From NCBI GenBank assembly GCA_029258695.1, contig JARIBR010000275.1, positions 1 through 14,320 on the forward strand: DNA of 14,320 nt, in the 5' to 3' direction. The DNA is from Quadrisphaera sp. (GTDB lineage Bacteria; Actinomycetota; Actinomycetes; Actinomycetales; Quadrisphaeraceae). Numbering within the stretch: position 1 is the stretch's first letter; each line of letters opens with the position of its first letter. Positions 13,614 through 14,320 of this stretch are shown piece after piece. Below the pieces are notes generated by a model. It was not told the origin of the DNA. It saw only the letters and a program-made list of their open reading frames with translations, and did not search any database. The position numbers and the translations under genes are program-made.

Positions 13614-14320
13614 TCACGCCAGCCGCAGGAACTCCAGGTAGTGCTCGTACTGGTCGAGGCAGTCGTCGATGATCTGGGCCTCCGAGTACCCCATGACGTC
13701 GTAGTTCTGGCCACCGTTGACGGTGTACACCTCGAGCCGGGCGTAGCGGTCGCGGTCGCCCACGATGCGTCCGCCGTAGGTGGGGACCGGGGACGCGCAG
13801 ATCTGCACCCGGTAGACGAACGGGTCCTCGCCGGTGGTGGCGACCTGCACCCAGGGCAGCCCCCCGCCCTCGGTCTCGTCCGCCGCCTCGCCCGTCCCGG
13901 AGGACACCTCGGCGGGCACCGACGCGGACCGGAGCTCCGAGGCGACGTCGGACAGCGCCGGCGCGACGACCGACTCGAGATAGCGGGTCGCCTCGTCGGT
14001 GTCCACGAACTTCACCGCGCGCGCCAGGCGGGCCTTCCACGAGGGACCGCGCCCCGCCTCCCCGCTCTCGCCGTTCCGGGCGGACAGCGCCATCGGGAGG
14101 GCGTTCGCCCCGGAGTCCGCGCGCCGGCCCTCCACGCGCAGCGCCTTGAACAACCCGACCATGACGAGGATGACGACGAAGGAGAACGGCAGCCCGAAGA
14201 TGACCGTGGCGTTCTGCAGCGCGTAGATCCCGCCGACGGCGAGCACCGCGATGGTCAGCAGGCCGGTGACCGCGGCCCACACGATGCGCAGCCAGGGCGC
14301 CGCGTCCTCCTGCGCCGTGC
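13614..14320 (-). CDS. betT: BCCT family choline/betaine transporter, C-terminal part
   Basis: The gene enters from beyond the window edge; 234 complete codons and the stop are visible. The first part holds the last two membrane helices: APWLRIVWAAVTGLLTIAVL, then ALQNATVIFGLPFSFVVILV. A long cytoplasmic tail of about 175 residues follows, ending GYSEAQIIDDCLDQYEHYLEF. Such an extended tail is found in BetT-type transporters, where it senses osmotic stress and controls uptake of choline, a precursor of the protectant glycine betaine. An acidic, Gly/Ser-rich stretch in the middle of the tail (about 60-75 residues before the conserved end) is probably a disordered insertion. A GTG at 14282 is not the start: the frame continues upstream with BCCT-like sequence to the window end. 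Confidence 0.93.
   Translation of the reverse strand, partial: TAQEDAAPWLRIVWAAVTGLLTIAVLAVGGIYALQNATVIFGLPFSFVVILVMVGLFKALRVEGRRADSGANALPMALSARNGESGEAGRGPSWKARLARAVKFVDTDEATRYLESVVAPALSDVASELRSASVPAEVSSGTGEAADETEGGGLPWVQVATTGEDPFVYRVQICASPVPTYGGRIVGDRDRYARLEVYTVNGGQNYDVMGYSEAQIIDDCLDQYEHYLEFLRLA

Overview
The window is very GC-rich and densely packed, with many GTG starts, Ala/Gly/Arg-rich proteins and several families largely or wholly confined to actinobacteria (DUF4235, DUF6458, DUF5996, a dCTP deaminase of the mycobacterial type). It reads as chromosomal core DNA of a high-GC Actinomycetota, plausibly near the Kineosporiales or Micrococcales. That placement is inference from style and gene content. 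I see no phage, plasmid, IS element or CRISPR array.

Layout. 1-358: end of a region with a small membrane-anchored protein (+). 389-3883 (-): a complete ECF-type transporter operon in the order promoter, TPP riboswitch, S component (ykoE), double ATPase (ykoD), T component (ykoC). This should be a thiamine or thiamine-precursor (HMP) uptake system under thiamine control. 3940-4212 (+): DUF4235 protein, divergent from the operon. 4231-4977 (-): dienelactone-hydrolase-family enzyme. 5043-5189 (+): possible tiny membrane protein. 5260-6650 (-): dcd followed by an unrecognised gene joined to it by a GTGA overlap. 6770-6843 (+): tRNA-Gly(CCC). 6889-7680 (+): double DUF427 protein. 7739-7963 (-): DUF6458 protein. 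8080-9657 (-): monofunctional haem catalase. 9816-12796 (-): DUF5996 gene followed by a thioredoxin/NHL-repeat gene. 12905-13603 (+): HAD hydrolase. 13614-14320 (-): C-terminal part of a BCCT (BetT-like) transporter cut by the window edge. No gene-free stretch exceeds about 160 bases.

The most interesting structure is not in the genes but between and inside the thiamine-transporter genes. (1) Downstream of the riboswitch, repeated GTCTGCG/CGCAGAC segments can form mutually exclusive hairpins that hide or expose a strong ykoE ribosome-binding site. (2) The ykoE-ykoD junction is an 11-base tandem repeat whose every unit is a four-codon mini-ORF. Each one's TGA overlaps the next GTG, ending on the ykoD start codon. 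(3) The linker between the two ATPase domains of YkoD contains an in-frame palindromic element with perfect 20-base arms plus a degenerate third copy, beside a 15-base tandem repeat. This looks like a REP/MITE-type insertion tolerated inside a coding sequence.
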